A stretch of 64,000 bases of DNA from Rhizobiaceae bacterium (GCA_023953905.1 JAMLJA010000010.1:62001-126000); one strand, 5' to 3'. Positions 24,483 to 33,452 are shown, counted from the first letter of the stretch. Notes: generated by a model from the letters alone, not told the origin. A program made the numbers and translations.

Positions 24483-26063
24483 TCAGTCGTTGCGCCAGGT
24501 CGTGCGCACGTAGGAGCGGATATTGGCGGCCAGCGGCTCGTAGCCATCGACATAGTTCCACCACAGCTCCCAGCGCAGCGGATACTGGTAGACCTGAAGC
24601 ACATAGACATTATCAGCGATGAGACGCTGTATCTTGTCGTGAAGCTCCGCACGTGCCGCAGGATCGATCTCGGCGCGCGCCATATCGATCATCTTGTCGA
24701 GCTCGTCGTCCTTTATCCCCAGCGCCGCGCCGAATTGCGAACTCGGAGCGATACGCTGGAGGATGGCGTCGGCGTCGGCCGACCAGGACAGCGCGACCGA
24801 CAACAGCGTCCCAAACGTGCCCTCGTTCCAGTGCGCAAGCAGCGGCGCGGTTTCCATCGGATTGATCTGCACCCGAATGCCGGCTGCCGCCCATTGCTGC
24901 TGCAAGAGCTGTGCGCAGGCTACATCCAACGCATTGGCGGCGACGACGATATACTCGCCGAGATCGATGCCGTCGGGATATCCAGCCTCCGCCAGAAGTG
25001 CGCGCGCGCCTTCCACATCGACGCCGTAGTAGGGCAGTTCGGATTTGCCGTCGTAACCGCCGACATGGCTTTCGGGCAGCATCGCGCCGACCTTGCCCGA
25101 TCCGCCGAGCACGACCTGAACGCACAGCTCACGATTGGTAGCAAGGCTCAGCGCACGCCGCACGCGTACGTCAGTGAGCGGACCTTCCTTGAGGTTTATC
25201 CACACCGGGAAGGTGCGCGAGGTCTGCCCGGGCGCCGAGACCAGATCGGGCGAGGTTTTCGCCACCTGGGCGGCTACGCGCGGATCCTTGAGCCACGTCA
25301 TGTCGACCGCCTTCGAGCGCAGCGCAGAGGTCAGCGTTGCCTGGTCGCGGTAGAACTTGAAGACAACCGTATCGAGATAGGGCTGGCCCTCCTCGTAATA
25401 ACCCTTGTTGGCGCTGAGCGTGAACTGCTGGCCCGGCTGGTAGGACTCGAAAACGAACGGGCCGGTGCCCACCGGCTTTTCAGTGAGCCCCTCGACACCT
25501 TTCGGAACGATCACACCGTCCGGATTGGTGGCAAGGAACCGCAGGAACGCCGCGTCAGGGCTGCTCAGTTTGAACTCGACCGTGTAGGGATCGACGACCG
25601 TCACCTCCGCTACGTTTGCATAGTATGAGCGCAGGCGGCTGTTGCTGGCCGGATCCATGATCCGGTCGAAGGTGTGCTTGACGTCATCTGCGGAAAAGTC
25701 CTGCCCGTTGTGGAATTTCACCCCCTCGCGCAAGCGGAACACATAGGTTGTCGCGTCCGGCTGCTCGTAGCTGACGGCGAGGTCCGGCTCGATCTCCATG
25801 TCCGGCGTCCAGCGCAGCAGCCCGCTATAGATCAGCGCGGTAAAATCCATCGAAGAATACGCCGTCAGCGTCACCGGATCGAGTCCGATCGGGTCGGCGT
25901 CGGCGCCAATCGTCAGCGTGCCGCCGCGCTTGGGCGACCCGTCCTGACCGAACGCCAGCGAACCGGCGGACATGAACATGGCTCCGCTGACCAGCCCGAG
26001 CCGCAGCATGTTGCGCCGCGAAATTGCCAGCATGGTCGTTTCAGAGTCCGACGCTTTTCCCAT
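24483..26063 (-). CDS. ABC transporter substrate-binding protein, peptide/opine type (SBP family 5)
   Basis: The ATG at 26063 has AAAGGAG 6 bp upstream. The 526-aa precursor begins with a leader containing SRRNMLRLG, a twin-arginine-like motif, followed by a hydrophobic stretch and a cut near AFGQ-DG. The periplasmic domain matches family 5 (LTIGADADPIGLDPVTLTA; FRLREGVKFHNGQDFSADDVKHTFDR). Ligands of the family are di- and oligopeptides, opines and other large amino compounds. The gene opens the importer operon, next to the IclR gene 26244-27032 and the M81 peptidase genes, so a peptide-like ligand is plausible. Confidence 0.92.
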   Translation of the reverse strand: MGKASDSETTMLAISRRNMLRLGLVSGAMFMSAGSLAFGQDGSPKRGGTLTIGADADPIGLDPVTLTAYSSMDFTALIYSGLLRWTPDMEIEPDLAVSYEQPDATTYVFRLREGVKFHNGQDFSADDVKHTFDRIMDPASNSRLRSYYANVAEVTVVDPYTVEFKLSSPDAAFLRFLATNPDGVIVPKGVEGLTEKPVGTGPFVFESYQPGQQFTLSANKGYYEEGQPYLDTVVFKFYRDQATLTSALRSKAVDMTWLKDPRVAAQVAKTSPDLVSAPGQTSRTFPVWINLKEGPLTDVRVRRALSLATNRELCVQVVLGGSGKVGAMLPESHVGGYDGKSELPYYGVDVEGARALLAEAGYPDGIDLGEYIVVAANALDVACAQLLQQQWAAAGIRVQINPMETAPLLAHWNEGTFGTLLSVALSWSADADAILQRIAPSSQFGAALGIKDDELDKMIDMARAEIDPAARAELHDKIQRLIADNVYVLQVYQYPLRWELWWNYVDGYEPLAANIRSYVRTTWRND

Positions 26064-26177
26064 AGCGCTCTCCTTTCAAGCAGTAAACGTTCCTCGTCCC
26101 TCCCCTCGAGGGCAGGCCGACCGCATCCGCGATCCATCGAGTTGAGCCCAGCGGGTTGGCAGAGTAAACCGCGCGCC

Positions 26178-26194
26178 GTTTCGCGGTACGGAAC
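26178..26194. promoter_or_regulatory. Candidate IclR operator upstream of the importer operon (GTTTC-N7-GGAAC)
   Basis: A 17-bp imperfect palindrome, GTTTCGCGGTACGGAAC, 115-131 bp upstream of the binding-protein start. It has the same 5-7-5 layout as the sites at 27077-27093 and 27252-27268. Confidence 0.45.
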
Positions 26195-26243
26195 AAGAGG
26201 CGCCGGATATTCTCTCCGGCATGCCTGCTTTCGCGAACCGCCA

Positions 26244-27032
26244 TCAGCAGGCGGGGCTCGGTTCAGGAGCTGGCGAAAGACTTCTCGAAATCCGCGTGGC
26301 CGCTTCCTTCAGCATGGCAGCCGCCCGTGACACCAGGTCGGGCTGCATGCGCCGCTCCGGAGCCGACAGGCTCATGGCCGCGACCGGATATCCCTGTCGG
26401 TCGAGGATGGGCACCCCGACGCACATCAGCCCGTCCTCGTTTTCGCCCATCTCGACCGCATAGCCACGTCGACGCACCTCGTCGACGTGCCGCGCAAGCT
26501 GCCGCATGTCAGTCAACGTATTGATGGTGCGCTGTTCGAACCCGCTTTGCGAGATCGAGGAGAGGTCGAAATCCGGCAGGTGGGCGACGATAGCCTTGCC
26601 GAGCGACGTCGAATAGACGGGATCGCGGTGTCCGACACGCGCCTGACTGTTGAGACGCCCGCGCTCCACGATGTCGAGATAGATCACCGAATTATCCGAG
26701 AGCATCCCGAGATTTACGGTCTTGTCGAAAGCGTCAACTAGCCTTGCCATCTCCGGCCGGGCGGCATCGCGCAGATTCTGCAGATCGCGATCGACCTGCG
26801 CCAACGCCCTGAAGCGCTTTCCGGACCGGTAGCGGTCGCGCGGCAGGTCGTAAAAGAGGAAACCTTCGTTCGAGAGAGTCTGAAGGTAGCGAAATAATGT
26901 CGTCTTCGGCAGCTTCAGCGCCTTGACGGTTTCCGCCAGCGTCACATCCCTGCCCTGCTGCGCGACATATTCGAGCACGTGCAGCGCCTTGACGACTGGC
27001 TGGACGTTGTAGCCTCCACCTGAAGCGTTCAT
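26244..27032 (-). CDS. IclR-family transcriptional regulator (importer side)
   Basis: I place the start at the ATG at 27032 (MNASGGGYNVQPVVKAL), which has GAGAGG upstream; the frame is open to 27155 but the extra residues do not resemble the family. The protein is about 262 aa with a winged helix (VTLAETVKALKLPKTTLFRYLQTL) and an IclR effector domain (YAVEMGENEDGLMCVGVPILD). It lies between the importer operon and a second, divergent IclR gene. A GTTCCA/TGGAAC palindrome is 45 bp upstream of its start. Confidence 0.9.
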   Translation of the reverse strand: MNASGGGYNVQPVVKALHVLEYVAQQGRDVTLAETVKALKLPKTTLFRYLQTLSNEGFLFYDLPRDRYRSGKRFRALAQVDRDLQNLRDAARPEMARLVDAFDKTVNLGMLSDNSVIYLDIVERGRLNSQARVGHRDPVYSTSLGKAIVAHLPDFDLSSISQSGFEQRTINTLTDMRQLARHVDEVRRRGYAVEMGENEDGLMCVGVPILDRQGYPVAAMSLSAPERRMQPDLVSRAAAMLKEAATRISRSLSPAPEPSPAC

Positions 27033-27076
27033 CGGCTTGCCTCTCGTCGGTAGGGCAGCGAAGCCCCCTCCAATTT

Positions 27077-27093
27077 GTTCCATGTCGTGGAAC
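27077..27093. promoter_or_regulatory. Candidate IclR operator (GTTCC-N7-GGAAC), perfect palindrome arms
   Basis: GTTCCATGTCGTGGAAC: 6-bp perfect arms GTTCCA and TGGAAC around 5 bp. TGGAA/TTCCA half-sites are typical of IclR-family operators. It lies 45-61 bp upstream of the IclR start at 27032. Confidence 0.6.
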
Positions 27094-27251
27094 AGCGTCG
27101 CTGGAATTATGGAAATAAACGGCCAAGGATGACGATTTGTCAATCGTGACGACAACGTAATCGATCATTTTTATTCGAAATGCTTGCCAGTATGCTCGAA
27201 TTCATGCCCTATTGCATCTCGAATCCAAACCAAAAGCAGTCTACATAGAGC

Positions 27252-27268
27252 ATTCCACATTATGGGAC
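27252..27268. promoter_or_regulatory. Candidate IclR operator before the second IclR/M81 operon (ATTCC-N7-GGGAC)
   Basis: ATTCCACATTATGGGAC repeats the 5-7-5 design of the perfect site at 27077, with one mismatch in each arm. It ends 24 bp before the ATG at 27293, a position suited to repression of the regulator-peptidase operon. Confidence 0.45.
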
Positions 27269-27292
27269 GATTAACAACAGGCCAGGGCAATA

Positions 27293-28099
27293 ATGCGGGA
27301 TGAGATGATACCTGTCGGCGCTGCAGGCTTGCCTGCACGTATCCAGTCTATCTCGCGTGCGAAGGCGCTTCTGGATGCGATGGCGGAGGGTGGCTGGGTG
27401 TCGTTGCGCCACCTCGCGAGTCGCGCCGACCTTGCCAAGACCACTGCCTTCAACCTCGTCACGGCGCTGGTCGATGTCGGTCTGGCCGAGCGTGACCCCA
27501 AGGGCGGTGCCTACAGGCTCAGCCTGCAGCACATCATATACGGCAAAGCGGTTGAGCGCCGTCTCGACATCGCGGGGATCGCCCGACCGCATCTCATCAG
27601 GCTATGCGCGCAGACCCGGGAGACCGTAAACCTCGCTCTACCCGGCCCCACGCATGCGCTAATCGTCGAGAGCCTCGAAGGCAACCAGACCCTGCGCGTT
27701 TCGTCCTATTCGGGCACCCTCGCGCCCTATCATTCGACCGCCTGCGGCAGGGCGTTGCTGGCCTATCAGCCGGAAGACTTCCGCAGGATCATTTATAGCC
27801 TCGGCCCGCTCCAACCCACCACCGAACGCACCATCACCGACTCCGCGGCGCTGGAAACGTCGCTCGCCGATTGTCGCCGCATCGGCTGGACCAGCGAATA
27901 TGAGGAGAACGAGATCGGCGGCGCGTGCGTCGCGGCGCCGATCTTCGGTCACGGCGGTACGGTCGTCGCCTCGGTCAGCATCGCTGGTCCGGCCGCCCGC
28001 TTCGACACAAGTGAGATGGACAGGCTCGGACGCCTACTGGTCGCCAGCCTCGCCGAAATTTCCGCCGACCTCGCCAAGGCACATCCGCAACAGCTCTGA
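27293..28099 (+). CDS. IclR-family transcriptional regulator (peptidase side)
   Basis: This 268-aa regulator has the winged helix (GWVSLRHLASRADLAKTTAFNLVTALVDVGL) and the effector domain with GWTSEYEENEIGGACVAAPIFG. AGGG lies 6 bp before the ATG at 27293. It is transcribed in the same direction as, and 13 bp before, the first M81 peptidase gene, and diverges from another IclR gene. Two IclR regulators back to back between an importer and its probable hydrolases suggest separate sensing of substrate and product. Confidence 0.9.
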   Translation: MRDEMIPVGAAGLPARIQSISRAKALLDAMAEGGWVSLRHLASRADLAKTTAFNLVTALVDVGLAERDPKGGAYRLSLQHIIYGKAVERRLDIAGIARPHLIRLCAQTRETVNLALPGPTHALIVESLEGNQTLRVSSYSGTLAPYHSTACGRALLAYQPEDFRRIIYSLGPLQPTTERTITDSAALETSLADCRRIGWTSEYEENEIGGACVAAPIFGHGGTVVASVSIAGPAARFDTSEMDRLGRLLVASLAEISADLAKAHPQQL

Positions 28100-28112
28100 A
28101 CAGGACAGAGAC

Positions 28113-29618
28113 ATGCACCGCATCCTCCTCGCCGGCCTCTTCCACGAGACCCACACTTTCGTCAGCGGCACCACCAGCTTCGATGATTTCACCATCCGTC
28201 GCGGCGACGCACTCTTCGGGCATCGCGGCATCGGTTCGACCATAGACGGCTTCCTTGAAGTCGCCGACGAAAGGGGCTGGACCGTCATGCCCGTCGTCGA
28301 CTACGTGGCCATGCCGTCCGGCACCATCGACCATGCCGTGTTTGCGCAGTTCTGCGACGAACTGGAAAACGGTTTGCGCCACGCGCTCGCCGAAGGCGGG
28401 CTGGACGGCATCTGGCTCAGCCTGCACGGCGCGATGGTCACCACACAGGACGTCGACCCGGAAGGCACCCTGCTTGCGCGCATTCGCGCCGTGCCCGGCG
28501 CCGAATCCCTGCCCCTCTTCGGGGTTTTTGACCTGCACGCCACCTTCACGAAGAAGATGGCCGAACACGCCAATGGCCTCCTCGGCTATCGCGAAAATCC
28601 GCATACCGACGCCCGTGAGCAGGCGGTCAACTCCGCGCGCCTTCTGGCCCGCAGCCTCGACGAGGGCGCGCTGCCGCGCATGGCGGCACGCAACGCGCCC
28701 GTCCTGTGGGCGCCGCCCGGCACGGGAACTGCCGACCGCCCGATGCGCGACCTGAGCGACCTGGCGCGCCGAATCGAAGCCGAACATGCCGACATCTGGG
28801 CCGTCAATGTCGTCGGCGGCTTCGCTTTCTCCGACGTGCCTGATGCCGGCGTCGCCTTCTCAGTGATCACGACCGGCGACGAGACCGCCGCCGCGCGCGT
28901 GCTCGACCAGCTCGAAGCGATGGCGGTCGAGCTGCGCGAGCTCGGCCAGCCGCGCGAATGGGACATCGACGAGGCCATCGTCGATATCAAATCGAAGTCG
29001 GGAGGCCCCTATGTGATCGTCGAACCCGCCGACAATATCGGCGGCGGCGCGCCGGGCGACGACACCGCCGTGCTGCGTGCCCTGCTACGCCACGACGTCT
29101 CCAATGCCGCGGTCGTGATCGCCGATGCGGACGCGGTGGCAAGCCTCGCAGACGTGAAGCCGGGCGAGACGCGCCGACTCGTCATCGGCGGCAAAGGCAG
29201 CCGCCTCGGCGCGGGGCCGCTCACCGTCGATGCCGAGTTCGTCAGCCGCAGCGACGGCGCATTCACCCTCGAGGACCGCAACAGCCACATGGTTGCCTCC
29301 AAGGGTATTCACATAAAGATGGGCCCGTGCGCCGTCATCCGCGTGAAGGGCGTTTCCGTCCTGCTGACAAGCCTCAAGACGCCGCCCTTCGATCTCGGCC
29401 AGCTTCGCTCGCAGGGCATCATCCCTGAGGAGATGACTGCCATCGGCGTCAAGGCGGCGGTCGCCCACAGACGTGCCTATGACCGCATCCAGAAGGCAAG
29501 CTACACGGTCTCGACGGCAGGCCCCTGCACCAGCGACATCACGCAGTTGCCCTACAGGCATCTGCGCCCCGGCGTGTTCCCGATCTCGCACGGGGGCGGA
29601 CAAGGCTCCCGGGCCTGA
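28113..29618 (+). CDS. M81 family metallopeptidase (MlrC-like), copy 1
   Basis: I place the start at the ATG at 28113 (MHRILLAGLFHETHTF); the frame is open upstream only as overlap with the regulator. At 501 aa it is family length. Candidate zinc ligands are E12 in HET, D140 and H142 in FDLHATF, and H164 in NPHTD; their spacing (128, 2, 22) is the same as reported for microcystinase C, which has E56, D184, H186 and H208. The C-terminal domain has the GGGAPGDDTAVL stretch. MlrC cleaves the amide bond of the beta-amino acid Adda in linearised microcystin. The real substrate here is unknown but should be a small amide or peptide. Confidence 0.9.
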   Translation: MHRILLAGLFHETHTFVSGTTSFDDFTIRRGDALFGHRGIGSTIDGFLEVADERGWTVMPVVDYVAMPSGTIDHAVFAQFCDELENGLRHALAEGGLDGIWLSLHGAMVTTQDVDPEGTLLARIRAVPGAESLPLFGVFDLHATFTKKMAEHANGLLGYRENPHTDAREQAVNSARLLARSLDEGALPRMAARNAPVLWAPPGTGTADRPMRDLSDLARRIEAEHADIWAVNVVGGFAFSDVPDAGVAFSVITTGDETAAARVLDQLEAMAVELRELGQPREWDIDEAIVDIKSKSGGPYVIVEPADNIGGGAPGDDTAVLRALLRHDVSNAAVVIADADAVASLADVKPGETRRLVIGGKGSRLGAGPLTVDAEFVSRSDGAFTLEDRNSHMVASKGIHIKMGPCAVIRVKGVSVLLTSLKTPPFDLGQLRSQGIIPEEMTAIGVKAAVAHRRAYDRIQKASYTVSTAGPCTSDITQLPYRHLRPGVFPISHGGGQGSRA

Positions 29619-29619
29619 G

Positions 29620-29640
29620 CAGGTTCATCAGCCGAACCTG
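29620..29640 (+). other. Intercistronic hairpin after the first M81 gene
   Basis: CAGGTTC, a 7-base loop, GAACCTG: a perfect 7-bp stem starting right after the M81 stop codon. A short T run (TTTT at about 29654) follows a second weak GC element, so partial termination or message processing is possible. The next gene is 130 bp further on and in the same direction. Confidence 0.45.
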
Positions 29641-29748
29641 GCCTGCACCAAGGGTTTTCCGGCAGGTTCCACGTCGCGAAACGGGCGGCCATTTACAATC
29701 GGGAAGCGATGCCGCCTGCTGGCGGAATAAAAAACAGGAGATGCTCCC

Positions 29749-31089
29749 TTGGCCACCTCATTGTCCGCTGCGACCCCGTCCGGCCTGTTCTCGTTCGACG
29801 CTTCGGCCGCCGCGATCAAGAAAAACTCCCGATGGCTGGCGGGCGGAGTAAGCAGCAATTTCCGTCTCAACATTTCCCCCACCCCGCTCGTGATCGAGCG
29901 GGGCGAAGGTCCGTATCTCTACGACGTCGATGGCAACCGGCTCATCGACTATTATCTCGGCATGGGGCCGATGATCCTCGGCCACAATCCGCAGGCGTTG
30001 AGCGACGCGGTCAGGACGCAGATGGAACACGGCATCCTGTTCGCCGGTCAGACCGCGATCGAGGTTGAAGCGGCCAGGCTCGTCTGCGAGATGGTGCCGT
30101 CCGCCGAGCGCATGCGCTTCAATTCCTCGGGCTCGGAAGCGGACCAGGCCGCGCTGCGCCTTGCCCGCGCCGCGACGGGCCGCGACAAGATCATCAAGTT
30201 CGAGGGCCACTATCACGGCTGGTTCGACAACATCCTGTGGTCGACCGCTCCGGGCCTCGACGTCGCCGGCCCGCATGATGCGCCGAACCCTGTTCCGGGC
30301 AGCAAAGGTCAGCCCGCGGGGTCGGTCGACGGGCTCGTCGTGCTGCCGTGGAATGATCTCGACGTTGTCGAAAAGCGCCTCGCCGGAGGCGATGTCGCGG
30401 CCATCATCATGGAAGCGGCGATGTGCAATGCGGGCGCTGTGCACCCGGCGCCCGGCTATCTCGAAGGGGTCCGTGCCGCCTGCGACAAATACGGCACCGT
30501 CCTCATCTTCGACGAAGTCATCACCGGTTTCCGCCTCGCCCCCGGTGGCGCGCAGGAACGCTTCGGCGTCACGCCCGACCTTTCCACCTTCGGCAAGGCT
30601 ATCGCTAACGGCTTCCCGGTGGCCGCCATCGCCGGGCGGGCCAACCTGATGGACATGTTCTCCACTGGCGGCGTCGTGCATGGCGGCACCTACAACGCGC
30701 AGCCGATCGCCATGGCCGCCACCGTCGCCACCCTCAAGGCGCTCCAGCCTTCCCTCTTCGCCGACATCGAGGTGACGGGCGGCAGGCTGATGAGCGGCAT
30801 GCGCGAGATTTTCGCCAAGGCCGGGGTCAAGGCGGTGGTGGAAGGTTTCCCGCAGGTCTTCCACGTCGCCTTCGGGCTCGATGAGCCAGCAAAGGATTAT
30901 CGCGACCTCGCAAAGATGGACCGCAAGACCTATGTCGCCTTCACCAGCGCGCTGTTGCAGCGCGGGGTGCGCGCCCTGGAACGCGGCGCGTGGTTCATGT
31001 CGATCACGCATACCGAGGAAGTGGTCGACGAGACCCTCAACGCCGTCCAGGATACGGTGCGTCACATGCGTGCGAGCGGGGCTCTCTAG
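29749..31089 (+). CDS. Class III PLP aminotransferase/aminomutase (glutamate-1-semialdehyde aminomutase-like)
   Basis: The TTG at 29749 has AGGAG 8 bp upstream and gives 446 aa. The family hallmarks are present: VSSNFR near the N-terminus, FNSSGSEADQAALRLARAATGRDKIIKFEGHYHGW, the PLP-binding acid in LIFDEVITGFR, and the Schiff-base lysine K283 in STFGKAIANGFPVA. Relatives move amino groups on GSA, beta-amino acids or omega-amino acids. Since a single HemL suffices for haem synthesis and this gene lies between two M81 peptidases, a catabolic role on an unusual amino acid released by them is the better reading. Confidence 0.85.
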   Translation: MATSLSAATPSGLFSFDASAAAIKKNSRWLAGGVSSNFRLNISPTPLVIERGEGPYLYDVDGNRLIDYYLGMGPMILGHNPQALSDAVRTQMEHGILFAGQTAIEVEAARLVCEMVPSAERMRFNSSGSEADQAALRLARAATGRDKIIKFEGHYHGWFDNILWSTAPGLDVAGPHDAPNPVPGSKGQPAGSVDGLVVLPWNDLDVVEKRLAGGDVAAIIMEAAMCNAGAVHPAPGYLEGVRAACDKYGTVLIFDEVITGFRLAPGGAQERFGVTPDLSTFGKAIANGFPVAAIAGRANLMDMFSTGGVVHGGTYNAQPIAMAATVATLKALQPSLFADIEVTGGRLMSGMREIFAKAGVKAVVEGFPQVFHVAFGLDEPAKDYRDLAKMDRKTYVAFTSALLQRGVRALERGAWFMSITHTEEVVDETLNAVQDTVRHMRASGAL

Positions 31090-31142
31090 TCCCGCCAGCG
31101 TCGGCCCTTGATCCCTGATACCGGCCCGACAACGAGGCTCCA

Positions 31143-32612
31143 ATGCGTCTGTTTATCGCCACACTCGGCACCGAGACGAACACCTTCGCCTCCATTCCGA
31201 CCGGGCTTGCCGATTTCACTAGCCAGCTCTGGAGCGAAGGCTGCATCGAAACCCTTCCGCCCTCGCCATGGACGGTTCCCTGCCAGCGCTGGCTCACAAA
31301 CGGCCGGGCGGAAGGCTGGGATGTTGTACAAGGGCTGCACGCTTTCGCAGCCCCGGCCGGCACCACCATAGGCGCGGACTATGAGTTCATGCGCGACCGC
31401 ATCCTCGCCGATCTGAAGGCAGCAGGTAAGGTCGACGCGATTCTGCTCTACATGCACGGCGCCATGGTCGCCAACGGCTATGACGACTGCGAGGGCGACC
31501 TCGTCGTCCGCATTCGCCGGCAGGTCGGGCCGCAGGTGAAGATCGGAATCGAGCTCGATCTGCACGGCCACATCGACGAATCGCTGGTCGGCGCCTCCGA
31601 CATTATCGTCATCTACAAGACCTATCCGCACATCGACCACGACGAACGCGCCGAAGACTTGTTTCAGTTGATGAAGCGCACGCTGGCCGGCGAGATCGAA
31701 CCGAAGATGGGCCTGTTCGACTGCCGCGCCATGGGCCTGTTCCCGACCACCATGGACGGGCCGATGATCGCCTTCACCGCAGCCATGTTCGCGTGCGAAG
31801 GCAGGGACGGGGTCCTGTCGCTGTCACTCAACCACGGCTTCCCGTGGGCCGACGTGCCGCTGGCAGGCGCCAAGATGCTCGCCGTCACCGACGGCGACAA
31901 GGCGCTCGCGGATCGCATGGCGCGCGAATTCGGCGAGCGCTTCTACCGGATTCGCAAAGAAGCCACCCTCCCCTTCACCTCTTTCGAGGAAGCGCTGGCG
32001 GAAGCAAGGATCAAAGGAGACAAGCCCCTGCTCATCGCCGACACTGCCGACCAGACCGGCAGCGGCGCGCCCGGCGACACTACCTATGTCCTGCGGGCCT
32101 TCGTTGACGCCGGCATCCGCAATGCGGCGATCGCGCCGTTGTGGGACCCGCTTGCCGTCGCCATCTGTTTTCAGGTCGGCGTCGGCGCGAAGCTGCGCCT
32201 GCGCATCGGCGGCAAGTTCGAACCCTATTCCGGCCCGCCCTTCGACGGCGTGGCGGAAGTCCTGTTCCTGAAGCGCGATGCGTGGCAACATCATATCGGC
32301 GACGAGAAAATCGGCATCGGCGACGTCGCGGTGATCCGCGTCGAAGGCATCGAGATCCTGCTGACGACGCAGCGCACCAACCTTTACTCGCTGAGCCTGT
32401 TCTCGCTGCACGGCATCAGCTTCGACGACAAGCAGGTCGTCTCGATCAAAAACCTCTACAAGCACAAGGATCTTTTCATCGAGAACACCCGCAAGCAGTT
32501 GTTCGTCGCAACACCCGGCACCAGCAATCCGGACTGGGCGGCATTGCCGTTCGAGCGGCTGCCGCGCCCGATCTGGCCGCTGGACGCGGACCCGCTGGGC
32601 CTCGACGGCTGA
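31143..32612 (+). CDS. M81 family metallopeptidase (MlrC-like), copy 2
   Basis: This 489-aa paralogue of the gene at 28113 has the same ligand spacing: E11 (in GTETNTF, where copy 1 has HETHTF), D139 and H141 (ELDLHGH), H163 (YPHIDHDERA). The C-terminal half has ADQTGSGAPGDTTYVLRAF, matching copy 1's ADNIGGGAPGDDTAVLRALL. Sequence divergence outside these blocks suggests different substrates rather than a recent duplication. It ends the operon; downstream sequence (32613-32940) holds no recognisable gene. Confidence 0.9.
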   Translation: MRLFIATLGTETNTFASIPTGLADFTSQLWSEGCIETLPPSPWTVPCQRWLTNGRAEGWDVVQGLHAFAAPAGTTIGADYEFMRDRILADLKAAGKVDAILLYMHGAMVANGYDDCEGDLVVRIRRQVGPQVKIGIELDLHGHIDESLVGASDIIVIYKTYPHIDHDERAEDLFQLMKRTLAGEIEPKMGLFDCRAMGLFPTTMDGPMIAFTAAMFACEGRDGVLSLSLNHGFPWADVPLAGAKMLAVTDGDKALADRMAREFGERFYRIRKEATLPFTSFEEALAEARIKGDKPLLIADTADQTGSGAPGDTTYVLRAFVDAGIRNAAIAPLWDPLAVAICFQVGVGAKLRLRIGGKFEPYSGPPFDGVAEVLFLKRDAWQHHIGDEKIGIGDVAVIRVEGIEILLTTQRTNLYSLSLFSLHGISFDDKQVVSIKNLYKHKDLFIENTRKQLFVATPGTSNPDWAALPFERLPRPIWPLDADPLGLDG

Positions 32613-32940
32613 CCCCTGGATCGCGCCCGATGTGATGAGTATCCGTTCGGCCTTAGCGTACGATTCTGAGCAGTTCTTGTTCCGACCTCGGAATGACCGG
32701 AATTGATATTGCGGATGCAATAGAAGGCCGTGCCGTCGCGCAGCTCTCGAAGCAGCACGCGATCAGGCACAGGCGCTTGCCCGAATTCAGGCGCAAACAC
32801 CGGCGGCAAACGGCAGCTTCAACTTCACCGGCTGCAATTGGACCGGACGCGCAATATGGCCTTGTCACGTAGACGTTGAAGTATTGACACGATGGGCCGC
32901 AGTCACCTTGTCGCCGTACACGCTCCCTGCATAGATCACC
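32613..32940. other. Gene-poor stretch between the M81 operon and the orphan riboswitch
   Basis: I see several open frames on both strands, but none resembles a known protein or has a ribosome site. It may include decayed sequence from a mobile element. A TTGACA at 32884-32889 could be a -35 box for the riboswitch, but no convincing -10 box follows. Confidence 0.3.
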
Positions 32941-32943
32941 CTA

Positions 32944-33025
32944 TTCCGAGGGGGGCGTCGTACGACGCTGAGATGGCGGTGAGCCGGACCCTTGAACCTG
33001 ATCCGGGTCATACCGGCGTAGGAAC
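32944..33025 (+). ncRNA. TPP riboswitch (THI element), orphaned
   Basis: The conserved parts appear in order on the plus strand: a GGGG stretch, a GCGTC/GACGC stem, CTGAGAT (32969-32975), then ACCCTTGAACCTGATC (32988-33003), and finally TACCGGCGTAGGAA. These are the THI-box signatures of the thiamine-pyrophosphate riboswitch, which turns off thiamine synthesis or uptake genes. No thiamine gene follows: only about 90 bp of unexplained sequence separates it from the 3' end of a broken serine recombinase on the opposite strand. The regulated gene has been lost, or was displaced by the recombinase-bearing element. Confidence 0.88.
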
Positions 33026-33109
33026 GCAACAAGGGTTCGCTGCCGCCCAAGACAAATTGTCTGTTCTGCTCGAATAGTTCGTCAATCCAGACCATGCGCC
33101 TTTCAAGCC

Positions 33110-33452
33110 GACATGAAGTTCGAAGATTTCTCCCTCCGCCAGCGTGACGATGCTGACGCCCGCGAACTTCAAATGCTTGTAGAGCGTGGCGACATCTGCC
33201 TGATCGCGGCTGATCCTATCCAACGCCTCGGCCAGCAGGATATTGAACCCGCCTTGCTTTGCGTCACGCATGAGCCTCTGGATGCCGGGACGCAGGATCG
33301 TGCTTGATTCCGATATGGCTGCGTCCTCGTAGGAACCGACAATCTCCCATCGCTCCTGTCCGGCGCGCTCGCGGCAAAGCCGGAACTGATCGTCGATGGA
33401 CGCTTCCCTGATTGTCCGACGAATAACGGGCATAGAGTGCTGCACGCGTCAT
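33110..33452 (-). pseudogene. Large serine recombinase (resolvase N-terminal domain), frameshifted and truncated
   Basis: The start MTRAALYARYSSDNQ contains the nucleophile serine of the resolvase fold. Near 33415 the frame shifts, and the other frame continues EASIDDQFRLCRERAGQERW through LLAEALDRISRDQADVATLYK to ELHVGLKG, where homology ends abruptly at about 33112. The DNA-binding and recombinase domains are absent. It is evidently the scar of an integrated element next to the toxin-antitoxin pair and the orphan riboswitch. Confidence 0.82.

Noticed and set aside
24186-25628. A 480-codon plus-strand frame opposite the DppB-like and binding-protein genes
   Set aside because: Antisense open frames of this length are common at high GC, and the minus-strand genes have clear domains.
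29749-31089. Reading the class III PLP enzyme as the haem-synthesis HemL
   Set aside because: The setting between two M81 peptidases and the absence of any other haem gene favour a catabolic role; the sequence alone does not decide.
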